A DNA stretch of 64,000 bases from Grimontia kaedaensis (GCF_023746615.1 NZ_CP082275.1:2356001-2420000), one strand, 5' to 3'; shown: positions 1-9,770, numbered from the stretch's first letter. Notes: generated by a model from the letters alone, not told the origin. Translations and numbers: made by a program.

Positions 1-2
1 GC

Positions 3-1175
3 ATTGCCAGCGCAACACTGATGGATCCGAAACTAAAATTCGGGTTCGGCGGGTTACCTGTCGACAGTTTTCAGTTCGACCAAGACCCAATGACCAATAT
101 CTCTTTGGGTCTGATGCAACAATTCGAACGTGGTGAAACCCTCTCGCTACAGCAGAAAAAAGCTAATCAGCAGGCTGACGGTATGTCACTTCAGGTCGAC
201 GCCCGCGAGCGCGATATTGCCAATGGTGTTACCCAACTTTGGCTGGAACTGGGGTATCAGCAACAAGCCGAAGATATCCTGAAAGAAAACCAACGCCTGA
301 TGCGCGAACTGGCCAACTTCATTCAAACCAATTACTCGATTGGTAAGAATGAAGCGCAGGACCTACTGAATGCCCAACTGCAAGTCAGTAAGCTGGATGA
401 AAAGCTTCAGGCCAATGCTCAGATGCAGCGCCGCATTAACTCACAGCTTTCCGAGTGGCTGGGTACAGAATGGCTGGCACAAAATGGTCAACTTCTCACG
501 TTAAACCAACTCGATTGGCAACACCTGAATCAACGCATTGAACGCTCAGACGGCACAGAGCATTACGCGCTATTGGTCGATCACCCTATGGTCAAAATGA
601 CTGATGCTGCTATTTCAGCCAGCGAAACGCAGGTAGAAATTGCCGAGCAAGCTTATGCACCGCAATTTGGTGTAGAAGTCATGTACGCCTACCGACAGGC
701 AAACGGTATGAACGGTCAACCAGCTTCCGATTTGGTCAGCGCTTACCTGACCATGGATTTACCGCTGTTTACGGATAACCGTCAGGATAAAAACCATGCC
801 GCTGCCCAGTATCAGGTAGGTGTGGCTAAATCCCAGAAAGATCTTCTCCTCGCACAGATGAACGCCAAGGTAAATGCCTTGCTCGTTGACAGGGAAAACC
901 TGGAACAGCGTTTGGAGCGCTACCGAAACACCCTGATTGAACAAGCAAAGGCACGTACTCAAGCCGTTGAGCGTGGATATCAGAACAACACCGCACAGTT
1001 CAGCGATGTGATTACCGCTGCCAGCGATGAGCTGACACTCGCACTGGAAAAACAGCGCCTTATCACTGACCTGAACTTGGTCAACAGCAACCTCGCTGCT
1101 TTGCTGGGTGGCTTTGACTATCGCGTCGAAACGCCGGATATCGCACAACCAACAACAAGAAACGCTCATCAGTAA
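3..1175 (+). CDS. cusC: CusC-like TolC-family outer membrane efflux protein, 5' truncated by window edge
   Basis: This is the C-terminal part (about 390 residues visible) of a TolC-family outer membrane channel. The reading frame is open to base 3, so the start lies upstream of the window and the internal Met at base 21 is not the start. The protein is rich in long Gln/Glu/Ala amphipathic helices with periodic leucines, as in the helical barrel of TolC/CusC, and carries the two half-repeats typical of the family. It should form the outer-membrane exit duct for a tripartite metal pump. The following adaptor and RND genes are co-directional and closely spaced, which assigns it to copper/silver efflux rather than drug efflux. 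The family is secure; the metal specificity is inferred from the neighbours. Confidence 0.88.
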   Translation: MASATLMDPKLKFGFGGLPVDSFQFDQDPMTNISLGLMQQFERGETLSLQQKKANQQADGMSLQVDARERDIANGVTQLWLELGYQQQAEDILKENQRLMRELANFIQTNYSIGKNEAQDLLNAQLQVSKLDEKLQANAQMQRRINSQLSEWLGTEWLAQNGQLLTLNQLDWQHLNQRIERSDGTEHYALLVDHPMVKMTDAAISASETQVEIAEQAYAPQFGVEVMYAYRQANGMNGQPASDLVSAYLTMDLPLFTDNRQDKNHAAAQYQVGVAKSQKDLLLAQMNAKVNALLVDRENLEQRLERYRNTLIEQAKARTQAVERGYQNNTAQFSDVITAASDELTLALEKQRLITDLNLVNSNLAALLGGFDYRVETPDIAQPTTRNAHQ

Positions 1176-1188
1176 CGGGGAAAGAACA

Positions 1189-2934
1189 ATGAAAACAATG
1201 CAAGTAGCCACATTGGCGTTACTGGTCGGTGGCGTGATTGGGTTTAGCGCGAATCAGTTTTTGGCAGGGCACTTCTCCGGCGAACATAGCCATGATATGT
1301 CGGCCATGGCGGAAAGCACTTCATCTGCTGGCTCAGACGAGCCTCTGTACTGGGTCGCGCCGATGGACCCTAACTATCAGCGCGATAAGCCGGGTAAATC
1401 ACCGATGGGGATGGATTTGATCCCGGTTTATGCCGAAGACCTGGCTGGGGGTAACGACAAACCCGGCACAGTGAAAATCGACCCTGCGGTTGAAAATAAC
1501 CTTGGCGTGAAAACGGCAGCCGTTGAGTTATCCCAACTATCTCCACGCATCGAAACCGTCGGTTACATCGCTTTCGATGAGAGCCTGCTATGGCAAACCA
1601 ACGTCCGTGTCGCGGGCTGGGTTGAGAAACTTTACATCAACGCAGTCGGTGAGAAAGTCAGCAAAGGCGATGTGCTTTTCACGCTTTATTCTCCTGAACT
1701 GGTAAAAGCACAGGAAGAACTGCTCAACGCCTACCGCACTGGCCGAAATGGGCTGGTCAAAGGTGCGACTGAGCGTCTGGTTTCACTTGGCGTCGACCGT
1801 GAACAGATCCAGCAAATTAAAAAACGCGGCAAAGCCTCCCAGACCATTGAAGTAAAAGCACTGGCAGATGGCGTTATCGCAAGCCTGAACATCCGCGAAG
1901 GGGGTTACCTTTCCCCTGCCCAAGCGGTGATCAGTGCTGGCCCATTGGAAGAAGTCTGGGTTGATGCCGAAGTCTTCGAACGTCAGGCGCATTGGGTGAA
2001 AGCTGGCAGCAAAGCCACCATGACGCTCGACGCGATTCCCGGTCAGGAATGGCAAGGCAAGGTCGACTACGTTTATCCGATTCTGGATCCGAAAACACGT
2101 ACCCTTCGCGTTCGCCTGAAATTCTCGAATCAGGATGGCGATCTCAAGCCCAACATGTTCGCCAATATCGCGTTGCAACCCGTGACCGATAAGGCGGTGC
2201 TGACGATTCCTAAGTCGTCAGTGATCCGCTCTGGCGGCATGACCCGCGTTGTATTAGCCGAAGGCGAAGGCAAATATCGCTCTGCCCGCATCGAGGTTGG
2301 TCGCGAAGCAGGCGATAAGATCGAGGTGCTGCAAGGGCTGACAGAGCAAGATCGCATTGTCACTTCTGCACACTTCATGCTGGATTCTGAGTCTAGCCAA
2401 TCTGCAGATTTGGCTCGCATCACTTCTTCTCAAGATCAGGGTGTAGAGCCACCACCTGAAACCCAGTGGGCAAAAGGCGAAATCACCGATGTCATGATGG
2501 GTCACCGTGTGCTGACCATCAACCATGAACCTGTTCCTGAATGGAACTGGCCGGGCATGGTGATGGATTTCACCTTTGCAGAAGGCATCGAAATGGGCGA
2601 CTTCTCTGCTGGTCAAGCCATCGACTTCGAGATGCAGAAAGGCGATTCCGGTCAATACGAAATCGTTGATTACAAAGTCAGTGAAAGCACAACACCAAAT
2701 GAAGTTTGGGTCGTCGGCGATATCTCCATGTTAATGGCAGATTTCGGCATGATCACACTCAACCACCAGCCGGTAGATGAGTGGAACTGGGAAGCAGGAG
2801 AAATGAACTTCTCGGTGGATGGAGATGTTGACCTTGGCAGCTTTGCAGAAGGTCAGACAGTACGTTTTCAGGTTCAGAAAAACGGTTCTGACTACACACT
2901 GAAAACGCTGGAGCTGAATGGAGGTAATCAATGA
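1189..2934 (+). CDS. cusB: CusB-like RND periplasmic adaptor with heavy-metal-binding domain and two C-terminal CusF-like domains
   Basis: Membrane-fusion adaptor joining the inner-membrane pump to the outer-membrane channel. The start is the ATG at 1189, preceded by GGGGAAAG; a longer frame upstream overlaps the previous gene and lacks a ribosome site. The 581-residue product has an N-terminal membrane anchor (about 5-25), a His/Met stretch, a heavy-metal-binding motif YWVAPMDP...SPMGMDL at about 54-77, the hairpin/lipoyl/beta-barrel adaptor core to about 410, then two tandem CusF-like OB domains (about 427-500 and 505-580). Domain 1 keeps the CusF copper ligands at exact family spacing: H446, W454, M457, M459. 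Domain 2 keeps H526, W534 and M539 but has Gly at 537 where the first Met should be. Fusion of the CusF chaperone to CusB explains the lack of a separate cusF. The stop overlaps the start of cusA by four bases. Confidence 0.93.
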   Translation: MKTMQVATLALLVGGVIGFSANQFLAGHFSGEHSHDMSAMAESTSSAGSDEPLYWVAPMDPNYQRDKPGKSPMGMDLIPVYAEDLAGGNDKPGTVKIDPAVENNLGVKTAAVELSQLSPRIETVGYIAFDESLLWQTNVRVAGWVEKLYINAVGEKVSKGDVLFTLYSPELVKAQEELLNAYRTGRNGLVKGATERLVSLGVDREQIQQIKKRGKASQTIEVKALADGVIASLNIREGGYLSPAQAVISAGPLEEVWVDAEVFERQAHWVKAGSKATMTLDAIPGQEWQGKVDYVYPILDPKTRTLRVRLKFSNQDGDLKPNMFANIALQPVTDKAVLTIPKSSVIRSGGMTRVVLAEGEGKYRSARIEVGREAGDKIEVLQGLTEQDRIVTSAHFMLDSESSQSADLARITSSQDQGVEPPPETQWAKGEITDVMMGHRVLTINHEPVPEWNWPGMVMDFTFAEGIEMGDFSAGQAIDFEMQKGDSGQYEIVDYKVSESTTPNEVWVVGDISMLMADFGMITLNHQPVDEWNWEAGEMNFSVDGDVDLGSFAEGQTVRFQVQKNGSDYTLKTLELNGGNQ

Positions 2935-5900
2935 TTGGCGCGATTATTCGCTGGTCGATTGCCAACCGTTTTCTGGTGTTGGTTGCGACCTTATTCCTGA
3001 CGTTGGGTGGTCTCTACAGCGTAAAAAATACGCCTGTTGATGCCATTCCTGATTTGTCTGATGTTCAGGTGATCATCAAAACCACCTATCCCGGCCAAGC
3101 GCCACAGGTGGTTGAAGATCAGGTCACCTACCCGCTCACTACCGCGATGTTGGCAGTGCCGGGCGCAGAAACCGTACGAGGCTATTCCTTCTTTGGCGAC
3201 TCGTACGTTTACATCATTTTCAATGATGATACCGACATGTATTGGGCACGCTCCCGTGTGTTGGAATACCTAAGTCAGGTTGCACCCAAACTGCCTCCAA
3301 ATGCCAAACCCAGCCTGGGGCCAGATGCTACCGGTGTGGGCTGGATTTACAGCTACGTGTTGCAGGACAAAACCGGGCAACACGATCTGGCTGAACTTCG
3401 CAGCTTACAAGACTGGTTCCTGAAGTACGAGCTTCAAACGGTCGAAGGTGTGTCAGAAGTGGCCACTGTCGGCGGCATGGTGAAGCAATATCAGGTGCAA
3501 ATTGACCCTGCCAAACTGCGTGCTTACGACCTGACTTTGCAACAGGTCAATATGGCAATCCAGAACGGCAACCAAGAAGCGGGCGCGTCGGTGATCGAAA
3601 TCGCCGAAGCTGAGCACATGGTACGCACTACTGGTTACCTTTCCAGCGTGGAAGATATTCAATCACTGCCTATCAAGGTAACCGACAAAGGCACACCTCT
3701 GTTACTGGGTGACATCGCGGATATCAACATCGGCCCGCAAATGCGCCGCGGTATTTCCGAGTTTAACGGTGAAGGTGAAGCAGTTGGCGGCGTGATTGTC
3801 ATGCGCTTTGGCGAGAACGCCAGCGAGGTGATAGCCAACGTTAAAACCAAACTGGAAGACCTCAAACGCAGCTTGCCGGAAGGCGTGGAAATCGTCCCGA
3901 CCTATGACCGCTCGACGCTGATTGATGCGGCCGTTGAGAACCTCTGGAAGAAGCTCGCGGAAGAGTTCATCGTGGTTGCGGTGGTCTGTGCCCTGTTCCT
4001 GTTCCATATCCGCTCGTCGCTGGTTATCGCCATCAGTTTGCCTATCGGTATTCTGTCTGCGTTTATCGTGATGCACTGGCAAGGCATTAACGCCAACATC
4101 ATGTCGTTAGGTGGTATCGCCATTGCCATCGGTGCCATGGTGGACGGCGCTATCGTGATGATAGAGAACGTCCATAAGCATATTGAACGAACGCCGCTGA
4201 CGGACAAAAACCGCTGGCAGGTGATCAGCAAAGCCGCAGAGGAAGTCGGTGCACCGCTGTTCTTCTCGCTGCTGATCATTACGCTGAGCTTTGTTCCTGT
4301 GTTCGCACTGGAAGGTCAGGAAGGCAAGATGTTCTCGCCGCTGGCATTTACCAAAACCTACGCAATGGCTGCTGCTGCGGGTTTGGCGATCACGCTCGTG
4401 CCTGTGCTGATGGGTTATTTCATTCGCGGAAAGGTACTGCCTGAGAACAAGAACCCGGTAAACCGCGGTTTGGTGGCGCTGTATCGCCCACTGTTGAACC
4501 TCAGCCTGAAATTCCCGAAAACCATGATTGTGGTGGCGATTGCACTGATGGCATCAGCTTACTACCCCACCAGTAAGCTCGGCAGCGAATTCATCCCACC
4601 GCTGGATGAAGGCGACCTGATGTACATGCCAACCACTTACCCTGGCATTTCCATCGGTAAAGCGCGCGAACTGCTGCAACAGACTAACAAGCTCATCAAA
4701 ACCGTACCGGAAGTGGAATCTGTCTGGGGCAAGATTGGCCGTGCCGAGACCGCAACTGACCCTGCCCCACTGACCATGATTGAAACCGTGATCCAATTGA
4801 AACCTCGCGAAGAATGGCGTGACGGTGTCACGACAGATTCACTGCGTAAAGAGTTCGATGATCTGGTGAAATTTCCCGGATTAACAAATGCCTGGGTAAT
4901 GCCAATCAAAACCCGCATCGATATGCTGGCAACAGGAATCAAGACACCGATTGGTATCAAGATCGCCGGCCCAGATTTGGCGGTGATTGAAACCATTGGT
5001 TCCCAACTTGAGCCAATCCTGAACGACGTTGAAGGCACAGCCTCCGTTTACGCAGAACGTGTGGCAGGTGGCCGTTACGTCACCATCGACATCAAACGTC
5101 GTGCCGCCGCCCGTTACGGCCTCAGCATCAAAGATGTCCAGCAGGTCATCACTACGGCGGTGGGTGGCATGAATGTCGGCGAAACCATCGAAGGCTTGGA
5201 GCGCTACCCGATCAATGTGCGCTATCCGCAAGATTACCGCGACTCAGTGGTGAAGCTTCAGGAGCTGCCTTTGGTAACACCAAACGGCGCGCGTATTGCA
5301 CTGGCAGATGTCGCAGATATTCGCTATGAAGATGGCCCTCCGATGATCAAAACGGAAAACGCGCGTCCTAACGGCTGGGTGTTTGTCGATATCGATGGCC
5401 GTGATCTGGGCTCTTATGTGGCAGAAGCACAGCAAACAGTCGCAGAACTGTTGGTACTGCCAGCGGGATACTCACTCGCTTGGTCAGGGCAATACGAATA
5501 CATGGAACGCGCCAAAGAACGCCTGAGCGTTGTGGTTCCTGTGACGATCGCCATCATCATGCTGCTGCTTTACATGAGTTTCCGCCGTGTGGGTGAAGTG
5601 CTGATTATCATGGCTACCCTGCCGCTATCTCTGGTTGGCGGCCTGTGGCTGATGCACTACCTCGGCTTCAACTTCTCCGTCGCTGTTGGTGTTGGTTTTA
5701 TCGCCCTTGCCGGTGTTGCTGTGGAGATTGGGGTCATCATGCTGGTGTACCTCAATCAGGCTTGGTACTACCGCAAACTCCATACGTGGGAAGAAAACCA
5801 ACCACTGACAGTGAAAGATCTGACCGACGCGATTCGCGAAGGTGCTGGCCTGCGTGTGCGTCCGGTCATGATGACGGTGCTGACAGTCATTATCGGCCTT

Positions 5901-6059
5901 ATCCCCATCATGTATGGCGAGGGCACAGGCTCCGAGGTCATGCAGCGTATCTCCGCTCCAATGATTGGTGGCATGGCCTCTGCGCTACTGCTCACCCTGC
6001 TGGTTCTCCCAGCCATCTTCAAGCTTTGGAAAAACAAAGAAGTCACCCAAAACGCATAA
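2931..6059 (+). CDS. cusA: CusA-type heavy-metal RND efflux pump
   Basis: Inner-membrane proton-driven resistance-nodulation-division transporter of the heavy-metal (HME) class, 1042 residues, the usual CusA length. It begins with a membrane helix (about 12-32), followed by the family signature VDAIPDLSDVQV. The proton-relay helix is visible as GAMVDGAIVMIENVHKH. The three methionines that bind Cu(I)/Ag(I) in E. coli CusA (M573, M623, M672) have equivalents at M566, M616 and M665 with identical 50- and 49-residue spacing, which supports monovalent copper/silver rather than Co/Zn/Cd as substrate. The ATG overlaps the cusB stop (ATGA), so the two are translationally coupled. Expression is presumably copper-induced, but no regulator is in the window. 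Confidence 0.95.
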   Translation: MIGAIIRWSIANRFLVLVATLFLTLGGLYSVKNTPVDAIPDLSDVQVIIKTTYPGQAPQVVEDQVTYPLTTAMLAVPGAETVRGYSFFGDSYVYIIFNDDTDMYWARSRVLEYLSQVAPKLPPNAKPSLGPDATGVGWIYSYVLQDKTGQHDLAELRSLQDWFLKYELQTVEGVSEVATVGGMVKQYQVQIDPAKLRAYDLTLQQVNMAIQNGNQEAGASVIEIAEAEHMVRTTGYLSSVEDIQSLPIKVTDKGTPLLLGDIADINIGPQMRRGISEFNGEGEAVGGVIVMRFGENASEVIANVKTKLEDLKRSLPEGVEIVPTYDRSTLIDAAVENLWKKLAEEFIVVAVVCALFLFHIRSSLVIAISLPIGILSAFIVMHWQGINANIMSLGGIAIAIGAMVDGAIVMIENVHKHIERTPLTDKNRWQVISKAAEEVGAPLFFSLLIITLSFVPVFALEGQEGKMFSPLAFTKTYAMAAAAGLAITLVPVLMGYFIRGKVLPENKNPVNRGLVALYRPLLNLSLKFPKTMIVVAIALMASAYYPTSKLGSEFIPPLDEGDLMYMPTTYPGISIGKARELLQQTNKLIKTVPEVESVWGKIGRAETATDPAPLTMIETVIQLKPREEWRDGVTTDSLRKEFDDLVKFPGLTNAWVMPIKTRIDMLATGIKTPIGIKIAGPDLAVIETIGSQLEPILNDVEGTASVYAERVAGGRYVTIDIKRRAAARYGLSIKDVQQVITTAVGGMNVGETIEGLERYPINVRYPQDYRDSVVKLQELPLVTPNGARIALADVADIRYEDGPPMIKTENARPNGWVFVDIDGRDLGSYVAEAQQTVAELLVLPAGYSLAWSGQYEYMERAKERLSVVVPVTIAIIMLLLYMSFRRVGEVLIIMATLPLSLVGGLWLMHYLGFNFSVAVGVGFIALAGVAVEIGVIMLVYLNQAWYYRKLHTWEENQPLTVKDLTDAIREGAGLRVRPVMMTVLTVIIGLIPIMYGEGTGSEVMQRISAPMIGGMASALLLTLLVLPAIFKLWKNKEVTQNA

Positions 6060-6114
6060 CAAATTCACTGGGCTGAAAAGCTCAGTGATTACCAATTTTA
6101 AAAGGAAAAATACG

Positions 6115-6642
6115 ATGAAAAAGACACTGATTGCACTTTCTCTGGCTCTGCTTACCACTGGTGTATTTGCTGACACGATGGACCACGTCTCTAAGGACCA
6201 CAGCACGATGAATCATGGAGAAATGGACCACTCTAAAATGGACCATTCAAACATGATGAATATGGAAGGTATGTCAGCTGTGGGTATGCCGGCTACAGGC
6301 GCAAAACCAGACAAAGTCATCCACGTTATCCTGACTGATGACATGCGCATCAACTTCAAAAAAGACGTGACTATCGAACCAAACGACGTGGTGCAGTTTG
6401 TCGTGATAAACGCAGGCAAAATTGCCCACGAGTTTTCTATCGGTTCGATGGAAGAACAACTGAAACGCCGTGAGATGATAAAAACCATGACGAGCGATCA
6501 TGATTCAAGCAGCACTGTGGCCGTTAAACCGGGGAAAGCGAAGCAAATACTGTGGCATTTTCACGGCGACAAGAATGTGGAGTTTGCCTGCAACATCCCA
6601 GGCCATGCGGAAGCAGGTATGGTGAAGAGTGTGAAGCTTTAA
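6115..6642 (+). CDS. Periplasmic cupredoxin-domain copper-resistance protein
   Basis: Predicted 175-residue exported protein. The start at 6115 follows AAAAGGAAAAA; a longer in-frame ORF upstream overlaps cusA and is discarded. A classic signal peptide (about 1-19, ending VFA) is followed by a segment with repeated DHS.M/MDHS.M units rich in His and Met, typical of periplasmic Cu(I)-binding tails. The C-terminal half is a cupredoxin fold with type-1 copper ligands: His in IAHEFSIG, then Cys, His and Met in CNIPGHAEAGM at the end. It lies 55 bp after cusA and is followed by a terminator, so it is probably the last gene of the cus operon. It likely binds or oxidises periplasmic copper and may hand it to the pump. 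It resembles CopI-type proteins; the exact name is not assigned. Confidence 0.88.
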   Translation: MKKTLIALSLALLTTGVFADTMDHVSKDHSTMNHGEMDHSKMDHSNMMNMEGMSAVGMPATGAKPDKVIHVILTDDMRINFKKDVTIEPNDVVQFVVINAGKIAHEFSIGSMEEQLKRREMIKTMTSDHDSSSTVAVKPGKAKQILWHFHGDKNVEFACNIPGHAEAGMVKSVKL

Positions 6643-6652
6643 CGCATCAGAC

Positions 6653-6678
6653 AAAGCGCCGCAATGATGAGGCGCTTT
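6653..6678 (+). terminator. Rho-independent terminator after the copper operon
   Basis: An 8-bp perfect stem (AAAGCGCC/GGCGCTTT) with a 10-base loop, 11 bases after the cupredoxin stop and followed by CATTT. It should end the cus transcript. Confidence 0.75.
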
Positions 6679-6886
6679 CATTTAAAATGATAGTGAGCCA
6701 TTCAAGGTGTTTCGAATGACAGTTATCTGGGTTGGCATTAAAGAAATAGGCTTCAGTGGCGCTCTGCGCACCTTGATGGGCCTGCTGCTGGTCGGAAGCT
6801 CGTTGGATTTGTTTGATGTCGAGGGAAAGAAGAATTATCAACTCTCCAATGCCCCTCAACGGCGCCACTTCCCAATCTGATTCACG

Positions 6887-7420
6887 TTACAGGAACTGAA
6901 TGCCAACCACCAGCCAGTGGCGTTTGGTTCCACGGTCAAAACGTTCCTGATAAATCCCAATTGTGGCTAAATTATAGCGATAAGCAGATTTTGGCTGTTT
7001 CAGGTATTGGTGGCTGTATTCGTATCTCTCATCTGCACCAAAAGACACCTGCTCTTTTTAAGGTAAAGAAGATGCAATTGCTGTGTTAGAAAAGCAGGCG
7101 CGCTTGGCCGGTAACTCATTGAGATAGCGATATTGACGAGCCGCAGCCGCGCCTGCGACTTGCTTCAAAGCTTTCCTGAAAACCTGATCAGTTTCGAGTA
7201 CGTTTATAACTGGTTGACCAGATGGTGATATTTTCAGACAAGCGACGTAATCGTAGTCAGGGAAGCGTTCTAACGAATAAATTTGACGGGAGTCGATATC
7301 GATTTTGGGATAAGCATTAAGCGGAACGGCCTCCGCAGCTAAGGCCACCATGCACAAAACAGCCACTTTTGAAATCGCCCTAATTTGCACCCAAATCACC
7401 ATCAATGAACCAAAGTTCAA
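6887..7420 (-). pseudogene. Small exported protein interrupted by an in-frame TAA stop
   Basis: Two frame-matched pieces read as one gene of about 177 codons. The first (7420 to 7061) encodes a hydrophobic leader (VAVLCMVALAAEA) and a soluble region; it stops at TAA 7058-7060. The same frame stays open for 56 more codons to TAA at 6887-6889. That second part is protein-like, aromatic-rich and ends HWLVVGIQFL, a C-terminus like those of outer-membrane beta-barrels. No frameshift separates them, so a single nonsense change (for example from AAA, CAA or GAA) would explain the break. The start is uncertain: the frame opens at a TTG (7420) and an ATG lies at 7402; neither has a clear ribosome site. 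The family is not recognised. Confidence 0.6.
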
Positions 7421-7894
7421 TCAATTTAAGAGTTTGAATTTAAGCGAGATAAAAGCTTAGTGCAAAGATCAAAAGGCAGGTGTCATCGCAAAGTACGACA
7501 AGTAGCGGTCTCTCTTTTTTCGAAGGTGTGGGGGACATTTTCCATTTATTTTGGCAGATGAGTTAGCCTGCCGAAAAAGGAATTACTGTTCCACTTACCA
7601 AGGCTGTTGATACCTTCCATCGATTCATCTCACAATAGAATGACCAAATAAACATACATCATCACTTCAAGCCGAAATGACCATCAAACCAGATAAAGTG
7701 TAAAGAAATCCGACAGAAGCACTATATACAGCGGTTAACAGAGCGATGACTCACTACTCTCTGTAACAGGTGTGTGGTCATAATTAGATTCACCTCTCAT
7801 ATCAAACCCAAAATTTCGGACATTCGTTGCAACACCGAGACAACAGAGGTCATATAATCCTTTCACTATTGAACCAGGACTCAATAATTAACCG
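7421..7894. other. Intergenic region upstream of LysR-type gene
   Basis: About 470 bases between the broken small gene (minus) and the LysR gene (plus). It contains no convincing ORF; the short frames here lack ribosome sites and recognisable protein. It presumably holds divergent promoters, but no site is clear enough to name. Confidence 0.5.
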
Positions 7895-8806
7895 ATGTCA
7901 CGATGTACTCCCTCTTATAAGAGCCTTGAGGTGTTCCTCGCCGTTGCCAGAACTCAATCCTATTTCCTTGCGGGAGAGGAAATGTGTATTGATGCAACAG
8001 GCGTCTACAAGCACATTAAGACTGTCGAGAATTACTTTGATCAGCGACTGGTGCTTGGCAGTAAGGGGAACGTAAAACTTAGTGAAGCCGGAAAGCAATT
8101 GGCAAAGCAGTTGAATGATGGCTTCGAGATCATCAACTCTGCCTGCTCAACGCTTAAAAAAGACGATTCGCTGAATGTAAAACTCCCTATTTCTTTCGGG
8201 CTGCGCTGGCTGCTTCCTAACACCCACGATAACTTTTCACTAGCCTCCGAGTTCGGCCAATTTCACTTTCATGTTGCCTACAGCCATACCATCGACTTTG
8301 CAGATGAAGACTTTGATATGGCAGTGGTTTATACCGTTAACAGCAAAGACCAAAAGTTCTACGATGAGCAGCTTGTCGCCGTCGCTAAGCCTGAATATCT
8401 TGAAACGCTCATCGACGCCTCATGGCCGGAATTACTCAAGCACGGACGTATCATTCACCCTTCTTCAACAGAAGCTGATTGGGAGATTTTCCTGGACAAG
8501 TTGGATATGGATGTTCGCCAAAGTTGGTGTTCGCAACGAATGATGACGGATTCCATTAGCAGTGCCATCTCGATCGTAAAAGAGATTGGTGGAATTGCAG
8601 TCGTCGATCCTCTCTTTATTCAAAACGAACTCGCCACTGGAGAGTTGGTCATGGTGACGCCGGAAGTTGTGCCGACAGGCTTTGGCTATAAGCTTGCTGG
8701 CTCGCGCGTTATGCCGGACGAAGACGCTTATCGCTTTTTGGAAAAGTGGCTGACAGAAAATTGCCTGTTCAATCTCCCTGCTCTATCACAGGCTGATGTC
8801 GCATAA
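7895..8806 (+). CDS. LysR-family transcriptional regulator (GcvA-like)
   Basis: A 303-residue LysR-type regulator. The N-terminal winged HTH (about 7-66) reads SLEVFLAVARTQSYFLAGEE...GVYKHIKTVENYF and is followed by the effector-binding periplasmic-protein-like domain (about 90-295). The HTH is somewhat divergent: the usual Ala-Ala-Xaa-Leu and Ser-Gln-Pro/Ser-Ala-Val signature is partly replaced (DATGVYKHI). It stands alone between a broken gene and a convergent DMT operon, so the target cannot be read from position. There is no good Shine-Dalgarno before the ATG; it is chosen as the first in-frame ATG that retains the full HTH. Confidence 0.87.
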   Translation: MSRCTPSYKSLEVFLAVARTQSYFLAGEEMCIDATGVYKHIKTVENYFDQRLVLGSKGNVKLSEAGKQLAKQLNDGFEIINSACSTLKKDDSLNVKLPISFGLRWLLPNTHDNFSLASEFGQFHFHVAYSHTIDFADEDFDMAVVYTVNSKDQKFYDEQLVAVAKPEYLETLIDASWPELLKHGRIIHPSSTEADWEIFLDKLDMDVRQSWCSQRMMTDSISSAISIVKEIGGIAVVDPLFIQNELATGELVMVTPEVVPTGFGYKLAGSRVMPDEDAYRFLEKWLTENCLFNLPALSQADVA

Positions 8807-8810
8807 AAAG

Positions 8811-8833
8811 AAACTCGCCCCAGGGCGAGTTTT
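8811..8833. terminator. Bidirectional terminator between LysR gene and DMT operon
   Basis: Stem ACTCGCC/GGCGAGT with a CCAG loop, T-rich on the plus side and A-rich on the other, placed between convergent genes. It can serve both. Confidence 0.8.
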
Positions 8834-8867
8834 TTATCGTGTGTAGTGGCTCATCTAACAGAGCGTA

Positions 8868-9770
8868 TTAAGAGTTTGCTGGCACTTCGTTACCTAATTC
8901 ATCTCGCTGCTTTTCACCCGGTCTTCGCATGTTTGCTAACATGCTTGCTCCTAAGATCAATGCACCACAGACTACATCAGTCAATGTTGGGACTTCATTG
9001 AAGAACATCACGCCGATGATGAATGCCATAGGTACTGACAGGTACAACAACACACTGCCTGTTGCCACATGCGCACGACGAAAACCCATAATAATGAAAT
9101 AGTTATAGGCATTACCCAATACGGCTGCGAGGAGTACAACACCCCATTGCATAGCCGAGATTTCTACCCAGCCTTCCACAAACACCGTCATTGGGAGGGA
9201 TACGGCGGCCAACGGTACTGCCAACCAGAACAGCATAAACTGAGGGTTTTCCTCTGAGCCCAAACGCTTATTCAACACGTGCTCAATCGCCAGCGTCAGT
9301 GCTGCCACGATTGGCGCAATCACACTAAACCCGCTGCCTGCATCTTCAGGTCTATTGATATAAAACACCGCGCCAAAACCCACTAAACTTGCGATAACGT
9401 TCTTCAGCGAAATCTTTTCACCGAGTAGAACAACAGCCAGCGGGATAATGAAAATGGGCTCTGCAAACAAAATGGTAATCACGGTGGCAAACGGTAGGTT
9501 GGCCAAGGAGTAAAACAAGGCGTAGCAACCCACTAGGTTAAGCGCAAAGCGCCAGTAGTAGATACGGCGATCTTTAATCTTCTCGCGCTTTTTCCAGTAG
9601 TAGGCCACCACAGGCAGGATGACTAAAGCGCCGATTATCCAGCGCATAAACAGCAACTGCCATGTCCCGATATCGCCACCAGCGAGCTTGATGAATGCAT
9701 CCATGGCTGTCGCGGAAACGACAGCCAGGAAAATCATCGCCAGCCCACTCCAATGCGTTTCTCTATGCAA
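8868..9770 (-). CDS. EamA/DMT-family transporter (probable metabolite exporter)
   Basis: Ten-helix drug/metabolite transporter of about 300 residues with two EamA repeats. The start is most likely a TTG at 9770: it sits 6 bases after a perfect AAGGAGG and overlaps the stop of the upstream PLP-enzyme gene (TTGCATAG). A longer frame reaching 9842 runs antisense-free through the previous gene and adds a basic, non-family leader, so it is rejected. It is the last gene of the three-gene operon with two PLP enzymes. DMT proteins usually export amino acids or related small metabolites, so it probably exports the product of those enzymes; this is inference. Confidence 0.85.
   Translation of the reverse strand: MHRETHWSGLAMIFLAVVSATAMDAFIKLAGGDIGTWQLLFMRWIIGALVILPVVAYYWKKREKIKDRRIYYWRFALNLVGCYALFYSLANLPFATVITILFAEPIFIIPLAVVLLGEKISLKNVIASLVGFGAVFYINRPEDAGSGFSVIAPIVAALTLAIEHVLNKRLGSEENPQFMLFWLAVPLAAVSLPMTVFVEGWVEISAMQWGVVLLAAVLGNAYNYFIIMGFRRAHVATGSVLLYLSVPMAFIIGVMFFNEVPTLTDVVCGALILGASMLANMRRPGEKQRDELGNEVPANS

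Noticed and set aside
6647..6868. 73-codon minus-strand frame and a 54-codon plus-strand frame at 6717 after the copper operon
   Set aside because: Neither has a ribosome site or recognisable protein; the minus frame runs through the cus terminator.
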